DNA of 64,000 nucleotides from Agrobacterium vitis (lineage in GTDB: Bacteria > Pseudomonadota > Alphaproteobacteria > Rhizobiales > Rhizobiaceae). The first letter of the stretch is position 1; every line of letters begins with the position of its first letter. This document shows positions 35,494 to 43,624 of the stretch, in pieces. The notes under the pieces are model-generated. The model did not search any database, was not told the DNA's origin, and saw nothing but the letters and a program-made list of their open reading frames with translations. The stretch lies in contig NZ_JACXXJ020000005.1 of assembly GCF_014926405.1 (NCBI RefSeq), positions 2,485,001 to 2,549,000 on the forward strand, read 5' to 3'. The translations under genes were made by a program, and so were the position numbers.

Positions 35494-36231
35494 ATGACCA
35501 GCCGCCCGCGTTCCTCCATCGCCCTTGGTCTCATCGGCCTGCTTGCCGCCGCCGCAATTGCCCATGCCGATCCCGACGCGCTGTGGAAAATCGTCCATGA
35601 CAAATGTGTTGTCGCGACAGCGCCTTGCGTCAGCGTCAATGCCGGCGAACATTACGCGCTGCTGAAGGACCAACGTGGCGTGGCGCAGCATCTGCTGATC
35701 CCGACCGACAAGATCACCGGCATAGAAAGCCCTGCTCTGCTGGATGACAAGACGCCGAATTTCTTTGCCGATGCCTGGAATGAACGGGCCGCCTTCGATG
35801 CCAAGCTGCCGCATCCCTTGTCACGCGATGCGCTCAGCCTGGCGGTCAACGCACAAAACGCCCGCTCGCAAAACCAGTTGCATATCCATATCGATTGCCT
35901 CAGCCCGGATGCCCATGCGCTTTTGACCAAGATGGCCAATGACATCGGCACCGACTGGGCGCCCCTGCCGGACACAGTGGCTGGACACCATTTTATCGCC
36001 ATGAAGGTCGAGGGCGATACGCTGGCGGGTTACAATCCGTTTCTGGCGCTGGCCAAGACCCTGAAAGACCCGTCAACGGAGATGGCAAGCCACAATCTGG
36101 TGGTGGTTGGCGCGAGCTTTGCCAGCGGCCCAGGCTTCATCATTCTCACCGATGTTGCCCCTGCCGCGACAATCGGTTTTTCCGGCGGTGAAGATGTGCA
36201 GGATCACAGCTGCCGGATCGATCCGGTCTGA
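35494..36231 (+). CDS. cdh: CDP-diacylglycerol diphosphatase
   Basis: The 245-residue protein is a Cdh-type enzyme of the HIT-like fold, cleaving CDP-diacylglycerol to CMP and phosphatidate. It has an N-terminal Sec signal or anchor (about 8-25, ending in AHA), the Cys-containing KCVVATAPCVSV, LLIPTDKITGIESP and the catalytic His cluster QLHIHIDCL. The C-terminal SHNLVVVG is also a family block. Expected location is the inner membrane, periplasmic side. It converges with gluconokinase. Confidence 0.9.
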   Translation: MTSRPRSSIALGLIGLLAAAAIAHADPDALWKIVHDKCVVATAPCVSVNAGEHYALLKDQRGVAQHLLIPTDKITGIESPALLDDKTPNFFADAWNERAAFDAKLPHPLSRDALSLAVNAQNARSQNQLHIHIDCLSPDAHALLTKMANDIGTDWAPLPDTVAGHHFIAMKVEGDTLAGYNPFLALAKTLKDPSTEMASHNLVVVGASFASGPGFIILTDVAPAATIGFSGGEDVQDHSCRIDPV

Positions 36232-36247
36232 TCACCGCAAATCGTTG

Positions 36248-36793
36248 TTATTCCAGCTCCGACAGCCCGCCTGCTGCGGCATCAACAATGGCGTCGATGC
36301 TGCGATCAATATCAACTGTCACCACACAAGGCTCATCTTTCGGGCTTTCCAGTGTCGCAAGCTGGCTTTCCAGCAGGCTGACCGGCATGAAATGTCCGGT
36401 GCGTTCACCCATGCGGCGGGTCAGCAGCTCTTTCGAGCCTTCCAGATAAATGAAGGCGGTGCGATTGCCAGTCGCCTCGCGCAACAGGTCGCGATAGCTT
36501 TTCTTCAACGACGAGCAGGAGACGATGATGGTCTGGCCCTCCTGCAAGGCGGCGGCCATTTTATCGCCGATCGCTTGCAACCAGGGCCAACGGTCTTCAT
36601 CGGTCAGCGGCGTGCCCTTGGCCATTTTCTCGACATTGGCGGCGGGATGCAGGCTGTCTCCTTCCAGGAAGGGGACGTCAAGCTTTTTCGCCAGGCCCTC
36701 GCCAATCGAGCTTTTGCCGCAGCCGCTAACCCCCATGACGATGATCGCCCAAGGTCTGGTAGGAACGGTGTTGGCTGTCTGATGGGCGGTCAT
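36248..36793 (-). CDS. gntK: Gluconokinase
   Basis: The 181-residue kinase phosphorylates gluconate to 6-phosphogluconate in the cytosol. The P-loop is MGVSGCGKSSIG, followed by FLEGDSLHPAANVEKM (substrate-binding block), PLTDEDRWPWL and CSSLKKSYRD, all diagnostic for the GntK/thermoresistant gluconokinase family. ATG 36793 has GGAGAG upstream; the frame is open nine codons further. No gluconate permease or GntR gene is adjacent. Confidence 0.94.
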   Translation of the reverse strand: MTAHQTANTVPTRPWAIIVMGVSGCGKSSIGEGLAKKLDVPFLEGDSLHPAANVEKMAKGTPLTDEDRWPWLQAIGDKMAAALQEGQTIIVSCSSLKKSYRDLLREATGNRTAFIYLEGSKELLTRRMGERTGHFMPVSLLESQLATLESPKDEPCVVTVDIDRSIDAIVDAAAGGLSELE

Positions 36794-36883
36794 GCTGATC
36801 TCTCCGGGCGGATACGTCACTTACCTTCAAGTAGCGTATTGCCGTCCCTGGTCAACCGCCTCATCCCAGCCTCACCACAAACG

Positions 36884-36911
36884 AAAAACGCCCGGACCGG
36901 AGGTCAGGGCG
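36884..36911 (-). terminator. Rho-independent terminator after rirA
   Basis: On the minus strand CGCCC-GACC pairs with GGTC-GGGCG (plus-strand 36889-36911, one internal mismatch) and is followed by five T (plus-strand A-run 36884-36888). It lies about 30 bp past the rirA stop. Confidence 0.75.
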
Positions 36912-36942
36912 CTCTACATCATCACTTTTAAAACAAACAGGC

Positions 36943-37413
36943 TCAGGCAGCCGGTGCAGCTGCCAGACGAGGCAGATCCTCGATACCCAGCAAAAAGTTG
37001 ATCTGCGGGCGGGCCTTGACCAGGTCGTCGATGGAATATTCCGCCAGCACCGCGAAGAAAGCATTGAGCGCCTTGCGCAGCGCCGAATTCAGGCCGCAGC
37101 TGTCGATCAACGGGCAATCGACATCGCCATCGTCCTCGAAGCATTCGGCCATCGCAAAGCTGTCTTCAGTGACTTTCACCACGTCGAACAGGCTGATCTT
37201 TTCAGGCGCACGGCCCAGGCGCACGCCGCCATTGCGGCCACGCACGGTTTCCACCAGGCCTGCCTTGTTGAGCGGCTGAAGGATCTTGAACAAGAACAGT
37301 TCAGAGACACCATAGGCCTTGGCAATTTCCGGAATACGGCTCAGGTGGTCCTTGTTCGCCGCGCAATACATCAGAATGCGTACCGCGTAATTGGTCTGCT
37401 TCGTCAAGCGCAT
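36943..37413 (-). CDS. rirA: Rrf2-family iron-responsive regulator RirA
   Basis: The 156-residue protein is an Rrf2 winged-helix repressor: MRLTKQTNYAVRILMYCA starts the DNA-binding domain, GRNGGVRLGRAP is the wing, and Cys91, Cys100 and Cys106 in CFEDDGDVDC-PLIDSCGLNSAL are the predicted iron-sulfur cluster ligands. In rhizobia and agrobacteria RirA senses iron through this cluster and represses iron uptake genes when iron is replete. The match across the full length is strong. It is monocistronic with its own terminator; its own promoter should lie in 37414-37600. Confidence 0.95.
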   Translation of the reverse strand: MRLTKQTNYAVRILMYCAANKDHLSRIPEIAKAYGVSELFLFKILQPLNKAGLVETVRGRNGGVRLGRAPEKISLFDVVKVTEDSFAMAECFEDDGDVDCPLIDSCGLNSALRKALNAFFAVLAEYSIDDLVKARPQINFLLGIEDLPRLAAAPAA

Positions 37414-37604
37414 GCGCCACTCCTTAAGCTGGTCCAGCGAACCTTAGCCGCTTGGCGGTCCTTGGCAAAGCGCCAATTTTGTCCGTCCATATCGGCATAT
37501 ATAATGGCTTTTGTACTTTTGAACAATTCCAAATTAACATTTTTTGAGCGTGTTTCTCCAGAAAAGATTTTCATGCTTGGAGTGTTGATTTTGGCTTTTT
37601 ATCA

Positions 37605-37635
37605 CGAAAAAAGGCGGGCCGCTGGAGACCCGCCT
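37605..37635 (-). terminator. Rho-independent terminator after mmsA
   Basis: AGGCGGG/CCCGCCT (plus-strand 37612-37618 and 37629-37635) form the stem and a run of T follows on the minus strand (A-run 37606-37611). It lies 27 bp after the mmsA stop. Confidence 0.85.
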
Positions 37636-37661
37636 GTGTTGATGGTTTTCTGGATAAAGCC

Positions 37662-39158
37662 TTATTTCATTGTCGGCATAACGAATTCAGCGCCGTCCTT
37701 GATGCCGGAGGGCCAGCGGCTGGTGACGGTCTTGGTGCGGGTCCAGAATTTGATCGAGTCCGTACCATGCTGGTTGAGGTCGCCGAAGGAAGACGCCTTC
37801 CAGCCACCGAAGGAGTGATAGGCCAGCGGCACCGGAATCGGCACATTGATGCCGACCATGCCGATATTGATGCGGCTGGCAAAATCACGCGCCGCATCGC
37901 CGTCGCGGGTATAGATCGCAACGCCATTGCCATATTCATGCTTCATCGGCAGATCGAGCGCTTCTTCATAGTTTTTCGCGCGCACCACCGAGAGAACCGG
38001 TCCGAAGATTTCGGTCTTGTAGATGTCCATATCAGGGGTCACATTGTCGAACAGGCAGCCGCCGACGAAATTGCCGTTTTCATAGCCCTGAAGCTTGAAG
38101 TCACGGCCATCGACGACCAGCTTGGCACCGGCATCCACGCCGCTATCAATCAGGCCGAGAATGCGGTCACGCGCTTCCTTGGTGATGACAGGACCCATAT
38201 CCGCCTTGTCATCGGTATAAGGGCCGATGCGCAGGCTTTCGATCATCGGGGTCAGCTTGGCGATCAACCGGTCGGCGGTTTCATCACCAACAGGAACGGC
38301 AACCGAAATCGCCATGCAGCGTTCCCCGGCTGAACCGTAGCCCGCGCCCATCAGCGCATTGGCAGCCTGATCCAGATCGGCATCGGGCATGATGATCATA
38401 TGGTTCTTGGCGCCGCCGAAGCACTGGGCGCGCTTGCCGTTGGCCGCTGCCGTACCATAGACGTAACGGGCAATCGGGGTGGAGCCGACGAAGGAGATTG
38501 CGCCGATATCGGGATGGGTCAGCAGGCCATCAACAGCTGATTTGTCGCCATTAACGACGTTGAGAATGCCAGCAGGCAGACCAGCCTCGATCATCAATTC
38601 GGCAAGGCGCATCGGCACGGACGGATCGCGCTCGGAAGGCTTGAGGATAAAGGCATTGCCGCAGGCAATCGCCGGGGCAAACATCCACATCGGGATCATC
38701 GCCGGAAAGTTGAACGGCGTAATGCCAGCGCCAATGCCGACAGCCTGACGGATGGAATACATATCAATGTTCGGGCCGGCGCCTTCGGTAAACTCGCTCT
38801 TCGACAGATGCGGAATGCCGATGACGAATTCGCAGACTTCCAGACCTCGGACGATATCGCCCTTGGCGTCTTCAATGGTCTTGCCATGCTCGCGCGACAG
38901 CATTTCGGCCAGCTCGTCCATATGGGTGTTGAGCAATTCCACGAATTTCATGAACACGCGAGCGCGACGCTGCGGATTGGTGGCAGCCCATTTCGGCTGG
39001 GCAGCCTTGGCGTTTTCCACCGCCGCATTCAACTCGTCTGCGCTGGCCAGCGAGATTTCGCCCTGCACTTCACCCGTGGCAGGGTTGAAAATCGGCTGCT
39101 TGCGGCCAGAGGTGCCAGCCACAGTCTTGCCGCCGATGAAATGCCCGATCTGATACAT
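37662..39158 (-). CDS. mmsA: CoA-acylating methylmalonate-semialdehyde dehydrogenase
   Basis: The 498-residue aldehyde dehydrogenase converts methylmalonate semialdehyde to propionyl-CoA (valine catabolism) or malonate semialdehyde to acetyl-CoA (inositol catabolism, IolA). TPFNFPAMIPMWMFAPAIA, FVGSTPIARYVY and the catalytic Cys281 in GSAGERCMAISVAV mark the MmsA/IolA clade; the QCFGGAKNHMIIMPDAD block is also diagnostic. No other iol or mms genes are adjacent, so both pathways are possible. It is divergent from a LysR gene with an inverted repeat between them, suggesting local control. Confidence 0.94.
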   Translation of the reverse strand: MYQIGHFIGGKTVAGTSGRKQPIFNPATGEVQGEISLASADELNAAVENAKAAQPKWAATNPQRRARVFMKFVELLNTHMDELAEMLSREHGKTIEDAKGDIVRGLEVCEFVIGIPHLSKSEFTEGAGPNIDMYSIRQAVGIGAGITPFNFPAMIPMWMFAPAIACGNAFILKPSERDPSVPMRLAELMIEAGLPAGILNVVNGDKSAVDGLLTHPDIGAISFVGSTPIARYVYGTAAANGKRAQCFGGAKNHMIIMPDADLDQAANALMGAGYGSAGERCMAISVAVPVGDETADRLIAKLTPMIESLRIGPYTDDKADMGPVITKEARDRILGLIDSGVDAGAKLVVDGRDFKLQGYENGNFVGGCLFDNVTPDMDIYKTEIFGPVLSVVRAKNYEEALDLPMKHEYGNGVAIYTRDGDAARDFASRINIGMVGINVPIPVPLAYHSFGGWKASSFGDLNQHGTDSIKFWTRTKTVTSRWPSGIKDGAEFVMPTMK

Positions 39159-39207
39159 GGGTGATCCTCCTGAGTGTTTTTTGATAGGCCACTATCGCGC
39201 TTTAATT

Positions 39208-39246
39208 TGCACAACGCAACGCGATGATTTACGCATCCGTTGTGCA
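39208..39246. promoter_or_regulatory. Candidate LysR operator between mmsA and the LysR gene
   Basis: TGCACAACG (39208-39216) and CGTTGTGCA (39238-39246) are an exact 9-bp inverted repeat separated by 21 bases, in the divergent region. It ends about 15 bases before the preferred LysR start, so it may also serve autoregulation. An inner GCG/CGC pair lies within. Site assignment to this regulator is inferred from position. Confidence 0.55.
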
Positions 39247-39261
39247 TAAATGGATGTTACT

Positions 39262-40143
39262 ATGAATTGGGATGACGTTCGCATTTTTCTGGCCATTGCC
39301 CGCACCGGACAAATTCTGGCCGCCTCAAAACGGTTGGGGCTGAACCACGCCACGCTCTCACGCCGCTTGACGGCGCTGGAAGATGCGCTGAAAACACGGC
39401 TGTTCATTCGCCGCACCAATGGCTGCGAACTGACCGCTGAAGGCGAGACGTTCCTCACCTCCGCCGAGCGGATGGAAACCGAAATGCTGGAAGCCCAAGC
39501 CCGCCTTGGCCGCACCGATGCCAAGGTGGCAGGCACGGTGCGCATTGGCGCGCCCGATGGGTTTGGCGTGTTTTTTCTGGCCTCCAAGCTGGGGGATTTG
39601 ATTGAGCGGCACCCGGAATTGAAAATCCAGCTGGTGCCGGTGCCACGCTCGTTTTCGCTGTCACAACGCGAGGCCGATATTGCCGTGACGCTGGAGCGGC
39701 CCGATCAGGGCCGCCTCGTCTCGGCGCATCTGACCGATTACAGCTTGGCGCTTTACGCCTCCCGCCAGTATATTGAGCGCCACGGGTTGCCGGAGACGGT
39801 GGAGGCCCTCAAGGATCATCACCGCATTGGCTATGTGGAAGATCTGATCTTCACGCCATCGCTGAATTTTACCGGCGAAATCATGCGCAACTGGAACGCC
39901 AGCTTTGAGATTTCCTCCGCCATCGGCCAGACGGAAGCGGTGCTGGCAGGGGCTGGCGTTGGTATTTTGCACAGCTACATCGCGCGACAGCATCACGATC
40001 TGGTCCGCATTCTGCCCGACATCACCTTGCACCGCGCCTATTGGACCACCTATCATGAAAGCCTGCGCGATCTGGCCCGCATTCGCACCGTGGTGGATTA
40101 CTTACGCGAGCGGGTCGATCAGGATCGCGGTATCTTTTTATAA
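39262..40143 (+). CDS. LysR-family transcriptional regulator
   Basis: The 293-residue protein has an N-terminal winged HTH (MNWDDVRIFLAIARTGQILA, then LNHATLSRRLTALEDALKTR) and a C-terminal periplasmic-binding-like effector domain (about 90-290). It should activate or repress a neighbouring gene; mmsA, divergent at about 100 bp, is the likely target. ATG 39262 is favoured because GGATG precedes it and family similarity begins there; an ATG four codons upstream is also possible. It is followed by the OsmC gene 14 bp later, so the two may be co-transcribed. Confidence 0.9.
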   Translation: MNWDDVRIFLAIARTGQILAASKRLGLNHATLSRRLTALEDALKTRLFIRRTNGCELTAEGETFLTSAERMETEMLEAQARLGRTDAKVAGTVRIGAPDGFGVFFLASKLGDLIERHPELKIQLVPVPRSFSLSQREADIAVTLERPDQGRLVSAHLTDYSLALYASRQYIERHGLPETVEALKDHHRIGYVEDLIFTPSLNFTGEIMRNWNASFEISSAIGQTEAVLAGAGVGILHSYIARQHHDLVRILPDITLHRAYWTTYHESLRDLARIRTVVDYLRERVDQDRGIFL

Positions 40144-40157
40144 CCAGGATAAGCATC

Positions 40158-40589
40158 ATGGCCGAGATCAAGATGAAAGCCCGCCCGGTGGGCGCCACCG
40201 CCGTAATCGGCCGCACCGGTTTTCCGCAAATCACCTCGGCCACCGGCGGTGAGCTGGCCATCGTCACCGGCCCGTCGCAGCCGGGCTTCAACCCGCTGGA
40301 CCTGCTCTACGCCTCGCTGGCTGGATGCCTCACCATCAGCGCCCGCCTTGCCGCCAGCGAGATGGGGGTGATGGACAGGATCAGCGAAATTACGGCCAGC
40401 GTCACGGGTGAAAAGGCCAAGGCAGGCCTGTCTCGGGTTGAGCGTTTCGACATCACCCTGACCATCAAGGGCGAGATTGATGACGAGACCCGCAAGGCCA
40501 TTGCCGACAGGGCCGAGCATGAGATCTGCACCGTCAGCAATACAATTTCCGGCAAACCGCAGTTTGTGACCACCCTGCTTCAATCATAG
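40158..40589 (+). CDS. OsmC family protein
   Basis: The 143-residue protein has the OsmC/Ohr fold: GFNPLDLLYASLAGCLTISA with the family Cys, and a second Cys in HEICTVSNTI. Members reduce organic hydroperoxides with a dithiol pair in a cytosolic dimer. It belongs to the broader OsmC-like group rather than Ohr, and the substrate is not fixed. It overlaps the end of the convergent DUF1007 gene by 6 bp. Confidence 0.87.
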   Translation: MAEIKMKARPVGATAVIGRTGFPQITSATGGELAIVTGPSQPGFNPLDLLYASLAGCLTISARLAASEMGVMDRISEITASVTGEKAKAGLSRVERFDITLTIKGEIDDETRKAIADRAEHEICTVSNTISGKPQFVTTLLQS

Positions 40590-41204
40590 AGACGGACCGC
40601 AGGTCAGGGTTATCCGCTCCGGCACGACCAGACCGGCGAAATAGGCATGGGCCGGGTTTGGTGCGCGGCTGGTCCGGCACTGGCCACCATCGCCGCGAAT
40701 CTGAAGCCCACCGGTCTCGGCCAAGCGAAACGCGGCGACATAGTCCTTGTCCTTGACCTCCAGATCAAGGCTTTTACCGCGCAGATCCACCGGTCCGGCC
40801 AGGCTGAAAGCAAAGGTGACAGTCACGACATTCCCATGGATCTCAGCGGTAAAGCCCACCGGCTGCAACCGCGCCGCCTGCCTGCCATCCACCGACAATT
40901 CCGTGAAAAACCTCTTGCGGCCAAGATCGGCAATCAGCTTGTCGCGCAGGGCCGAGGCCTCCTCGGCGGTAAACTGGCTGTTGCGGTCCCGGTCATAGCG
41001 ATCCAGCAGAACACGGCTATAGGCCGCATCGAAGGACCAGCTTTCCCCGCCCCCCGTCAACACCCCATGATGCATGTCGAAAAGCACCCTCAGCGTGATG
41101 GCGATGTCGGGATGCGCCAGCACGGGAGAAGCAGGCAGCAGACAGAGCGCCAGCGTGGCTGCAAGCGCGGTCTTCCGGCGAAAGGCAAGTGGCAAACGGC
41201 TCAT
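40584..41204 (-). CDS. Secreted DUF1007 family protein
   Basis: The 206-residue protein has a Sec signal with predicted cleavage in PVLA|HPDIA, so the mature N-terminus would be His. The DUF1007 pattern follows (HPDIAITLRVLFDMHHG), with an EF-hand-like loop (DRDRNSQFTAEEA) that could bind Ca2+ and paired Cys near the C-terminus. DUF1007 genes elsewhere lie with nickel/cobalt or other metal transport genes, here with HupE. Its start overlaps the preceding gene by 4 bp, making a three-gene operon. A periplasmic metal-handling role is inferred from context. Confidence 0.82.
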   Translation of the reverse strand: MSRLPLAFRRKTALAATLALCLLPASPVLAHPDIAITLRVLFDMHHGVLTGGGESWSFDAAYSRVLLDRYDRDRNSQFTAEEASALRDKLIADLGRKRFFTELSVDGRQAARLQPVGFTAEIHGNVVTVTFAFSLAGPVDLRGKSLDLEVKDKDYVAAFRLAETGGLQIRGDGGQCRTSRAPNPAHAYFAGLVVPERITLTCGPSL

Positions 41205-41992
41205 GGCAACCTCCCCTCACCCGCATCCGGCCCCAGCACCGGTCTCTGGGGACCATAGCGGTCCAGGGATTTGAACAGAGGCTCAAAACCTGAAAAATCA
41301 TCGCTGGCAGCAGGAGGGTCCGCGAAGGGCGGCGGGGTGAGTGTGGTCTGTTTCGAGGCCATGTAAGCACCGCCGTACAGCATGCCGATGGCAAGCAACC
41401 AACTGCCATAAACCCGCGAGGCAATCCTGGTCCAGGCAGCGGTGACGATACCAGCGACAAGACCGGACACCAGCAACAGCCAAAGCGCGGCAGACAGCGC
41501 CAAGGGCAGATAGAGCCGGTCATGCAGGCTTGGATCGGAAAAAGAGATCGCCAGCGAAAGGGCGATCCCAAGCACCGGCAACAGCGCCAGACCGGACCAG
41601 AGCCGCAGCGGCAATGGTAAGACCAGAATTGCGCCCGCCAACAGACAGGCCAAGGGGCCAACCAGAAAGAAATGGCTGGGCGCTGCGGGCAAAGGCGCCA
41701 GAAGCTGCATCCACATATCGCGCCAGACAAAACCGGCGACAAAGCCTGCCGCCAGCACCAGTAGAGCCAGCGGCAATCGCCGTCTCGGCAATTGCCCCAG
41801 AATGAAGCCTGTGCCGATCAAGGGCAGCAGGCGTTCAATGGTAAACGTGGTCGATAGCAGCCAATGGTCCAGCGTCTCCTGGTCAAGCCAGGTCCACACT
41901 GCCGACGCGCCTATCCCAATTGCTCCGAGCAGCGCCACAAGGGCTAGACCCGTCGTCAGATGACCAGCAAGGGGCGTGCCCGGCTTTGCCAT
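41201..41992 (-). CDS. Polytopic membrane protein of unknown family, HupE operon
   Basis: The 263-residue protein has about seven predicted membrane helices (from LALVALLGAIGIGASAVW to SWLLAIGMLYGGAYM). I do not recognise the family. It has no signal peptide, few His or Cys residues, and a Pro/Ala-rich C-terminal tail (about 225-263) ending in GEGRLP. It overlaps the HupE gene by one base and the DUF1007 gene by 4, so it is firmly part of the operon. A permease partner or a membrane anchor for the DUF1007 protein are possibilities. Confidence 0.75.
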   Translation of the reverse strand: MAKPGTPLAGHLTTGLALVALLGAIGIGASAVWTWLDQETLDHWLLSTTFTIERLLPLIGTGFILGQLPRRRLPLALLVLAAGFVAGFVWRDMWMQLLAPLPAAPSHFFLVGPLACLLAGAILVLPLPLRLWSGLALLPVLGIALSLAISFSDPSLHDRLYLPLALSAALWLLLVSGLVAGIVTAAWTRIASRVYGSWLLAIGMLYGGAYMASKQTTLTPPPFADPPAASDDFSGFEPLFKSLDRYGPQRPVLGPDAGEGRLP

Positions 41993-42600
41993 CAGGTCAC
42001 AAGGAAATAAAGGCCGCCGATGGCGATTAGCCCGCCGGGAATACGAACCATGCGCTCGCCCAAGGCCCGCGACACACCAAGCCCGACGGCAATACCGGCC
42101 AGATGGATGAGGCCGGTGGCAATCACGAAGCCGATGGCAAAATCGGCGGGATCGGCGGCAATTGGCAATTCAGCGCCGTGGGCATAACCATGGCAGATGG
42201 CAAACAGGCCGATGACCGTCAGCGCCAGCCATTCCGGCGGCCGCCAGACCAGCGCAATCGCGGCACCCAGCACGACGATGGAGAGCGCAATGCCGGTTTC
42301 AATCGCTGGCAACGGCACACCGGCAATGCCGAGAATGCCACCCAGGACCATGATCAGCGGAAAGGTGATTGGCAGCGCCCAGACATTGCGGCCGCCCAGT
42401 TGCGCGCCCCAGAGACCGACGGAAAACATCGCCAGAAGATGATCGGCACCCGACAGGGGATGCTCGAAGCCTTGCAGGAACCCACCGGCACCGCCCTGGA
42501 CGATATGCGCCTCGGCCATGCCCGGCATCAAGGCGACAAGGGCTGCGACAGCAGCAAGCCGCCCCGCCCCGACGATCTGACGTTTAAAGTTTTCCTGCAT
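41992..42600 (-). CDS. HupE/UreJ family metal transporter, copy 1
   Basis: The 202-residue protein has a signal sequence with predicted cleavage in MAEA|HIV, then about six membrane helices. HupE/UreJ blocks are FEHPLSGADHLLAM and FAICHGYAHGAELP. HupE proteins mediate nickel (or cobalt) entry, usually beside hydrogenase or urease genes, neither of which is in this window. The operon continues with the unknown membrane protein and DUF1007. It is divergent from a second HupE gene, and the two share the promoter region. Confidence 0.88.
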   Translation of the reverse strand: MQENFKRQIVGAGRLAAVAALVALMPGMAEAHIVQGGAGGFLQGFEHPLSGADHLLAMFSVGLWGAQLGGRNVWALPITFPLIMVLGGILGIAGVPLPAIETGIALSIVVLGAAIALVWRPPEWLALTVIGLFAICHGYAHGAELPIAADPADFAIGFVIATGLIHLAGIAVGLGVSRALGERMVRIPGGLIAIGGLYFLVT

Positions 42601-42894
42601 ATCCGATCTCCCGAATTGAATGGCTGTGCTGCTGCTCTGCCCTGCTCTGCCTTGGCTGCCACCTTATGCAGACTGTTTCTGCGACCAAATTGTGGTCGCG
42701 AAATGCATGGAACCTGTTTGCACCTGATCAAGCCAGAAAGAAAGCTTCGACGATAACAGCAGCACGTTGTCAGCGCCCAGGGCGTCACTTATACCCCATA
42801 TTTTACAGCTATAGGCCAATCTTCCGAAAAACGGGCTTCCAAAAAACGGGCTTCCCCAAAAGTCCTCGAGAAAAGCGGCAAGGGCAAAGCGACA
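42601..42894. other. Divergent HupE promoter region
   Basis: This region contains an inverted repeat (GCGACCA 42681-42687, TGGTCGC 42693-42699, flanked by TTTC/GAAA) and a tandem pair of 15-bp repeats (42826-42840 and 42841-42855, core AAAAACGGGCTTCC). Either could be a regulator site. I found no B12-box (cobalamin riboswitch) or NiCo motif that I could support, and no gene. Confidence 0.5.
42681..42699. promoter_or_regulatory. Candidate operator between the two HupE genes
   Basis: GCGACCA and TGGTCGC form a 7-bp perfect inverted repeat with a 5-base centre AATTG, and TTTC/GAAA extend the symmetry after a one-base offset. It lies about 80 bases upstream of the minus-strand HupE start. The cognate regulator is unknown; it does not match a regulator site I can name. 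Confidence 0.45.
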
Positions 42895-43563
42895 ATGACC
42901 CCAGTTCCTCCAAAGAAAATCCCGGACCATTTCCAAGGGCATTTTCTGAACCGTTCCAGCACGATCAACGGATTCCCCCTGCGCCTGGCCGTCACGTTCC
43001 TGGGGTTTGCAGGCAGCGCCGCACCGGCCTTTGCCCATGTTCTGGGTGGCCCCATGGGCGGCTTCGGCAGCGGGTTCGAGCATCCACTGCTGGGCGCCGA
43101 TCACTTCCTGGCCATGCTGGCGGTCGGTCTCTGGGGCGCGCAGATGGGGGGCCGCTCCGTCTGGACCCTGCCCGCCACCTTCCCGCTGATCATGTGCATC
43201 GGCGGCGTGATTGGCATGTTGGCCGACATTCCCGACCCGGTGATTTCCGGCGGCATAGCGCTCTCGCTACTGGCGCTGGGCGCTGCCATCGCCGCCAACT
43301 GGAAAGCCCCCGAATTCGCCTCCCTGGCGATCATCGCACTGTTTGCGCTGTTCCATGGCTATCCCCATGGCAAAATGGCCCCTAACGCCACCGACCCCGC
43401 CGCCTACACCGTCGGCTTCGTCGTCGCCACCGGCATGATCCACATCCTCGGCATCGCCATCGGCTACGGGCTGGGCCGGCTCTATAACGGCATGGTGGTC
43501 CGCGTGCTGGGCGGGCTGATCGTGGTCGCGGGGGTGTATTATCTGGTGACGGGACAGATGTAG
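42895..43563 (+). CDS. HupE/UreJ family metal transporter, copy 2
   Basis: The 222-residue protein has an N-terminal extension of about 25 residues, a signal with predicted cleavage in PAFA|HVLGG, and about six membrane helices. It shares FEHPLLGADHFLAM with copy 1 but the second motif reads FHGYPHGKMAPN, lacking the acidic residue of the HGxAHGxE block. This points to altered metal selectivity. It is divergent from copy 1. An AAGGGC ribosome site lies 9 bases before the ATG. Confidence 0.87.
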   Translation: MTPVPPKKIPDHFQGHFLNRSSTINGFPLRLAVTFLGFAGSAAPAFAHVLGGPMGGFGSGFEHPLLGADHFLAMLAVGLWGAQMGGRSVWTLPATFPLIMCIGGVIGMLADIPDPVISGGIALSLLALGAAIAANWKAPEFASLAIIALFALFHGYPHGKMAPNATDPAAYTVGFVVATGMIHILGIAIGYGLGRLYNGMVVRVLGGLIVVAGVYYLVTGQM

Positions 43564-43624
43564 AATCAGGTGAGATCCTGCTGAACCGTTCGCAGACAGA
43601 TAATCTGGAATATTGTGGAAGAAA

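Noticed and set aside
42601..42894. Cobalamin or NiCo riboswitch between the HupE genes
   Set aside because: Looked for because HupE proteins handle Ni/Co, but no B12-box-like sequence or four-way junction could be supported by reading.
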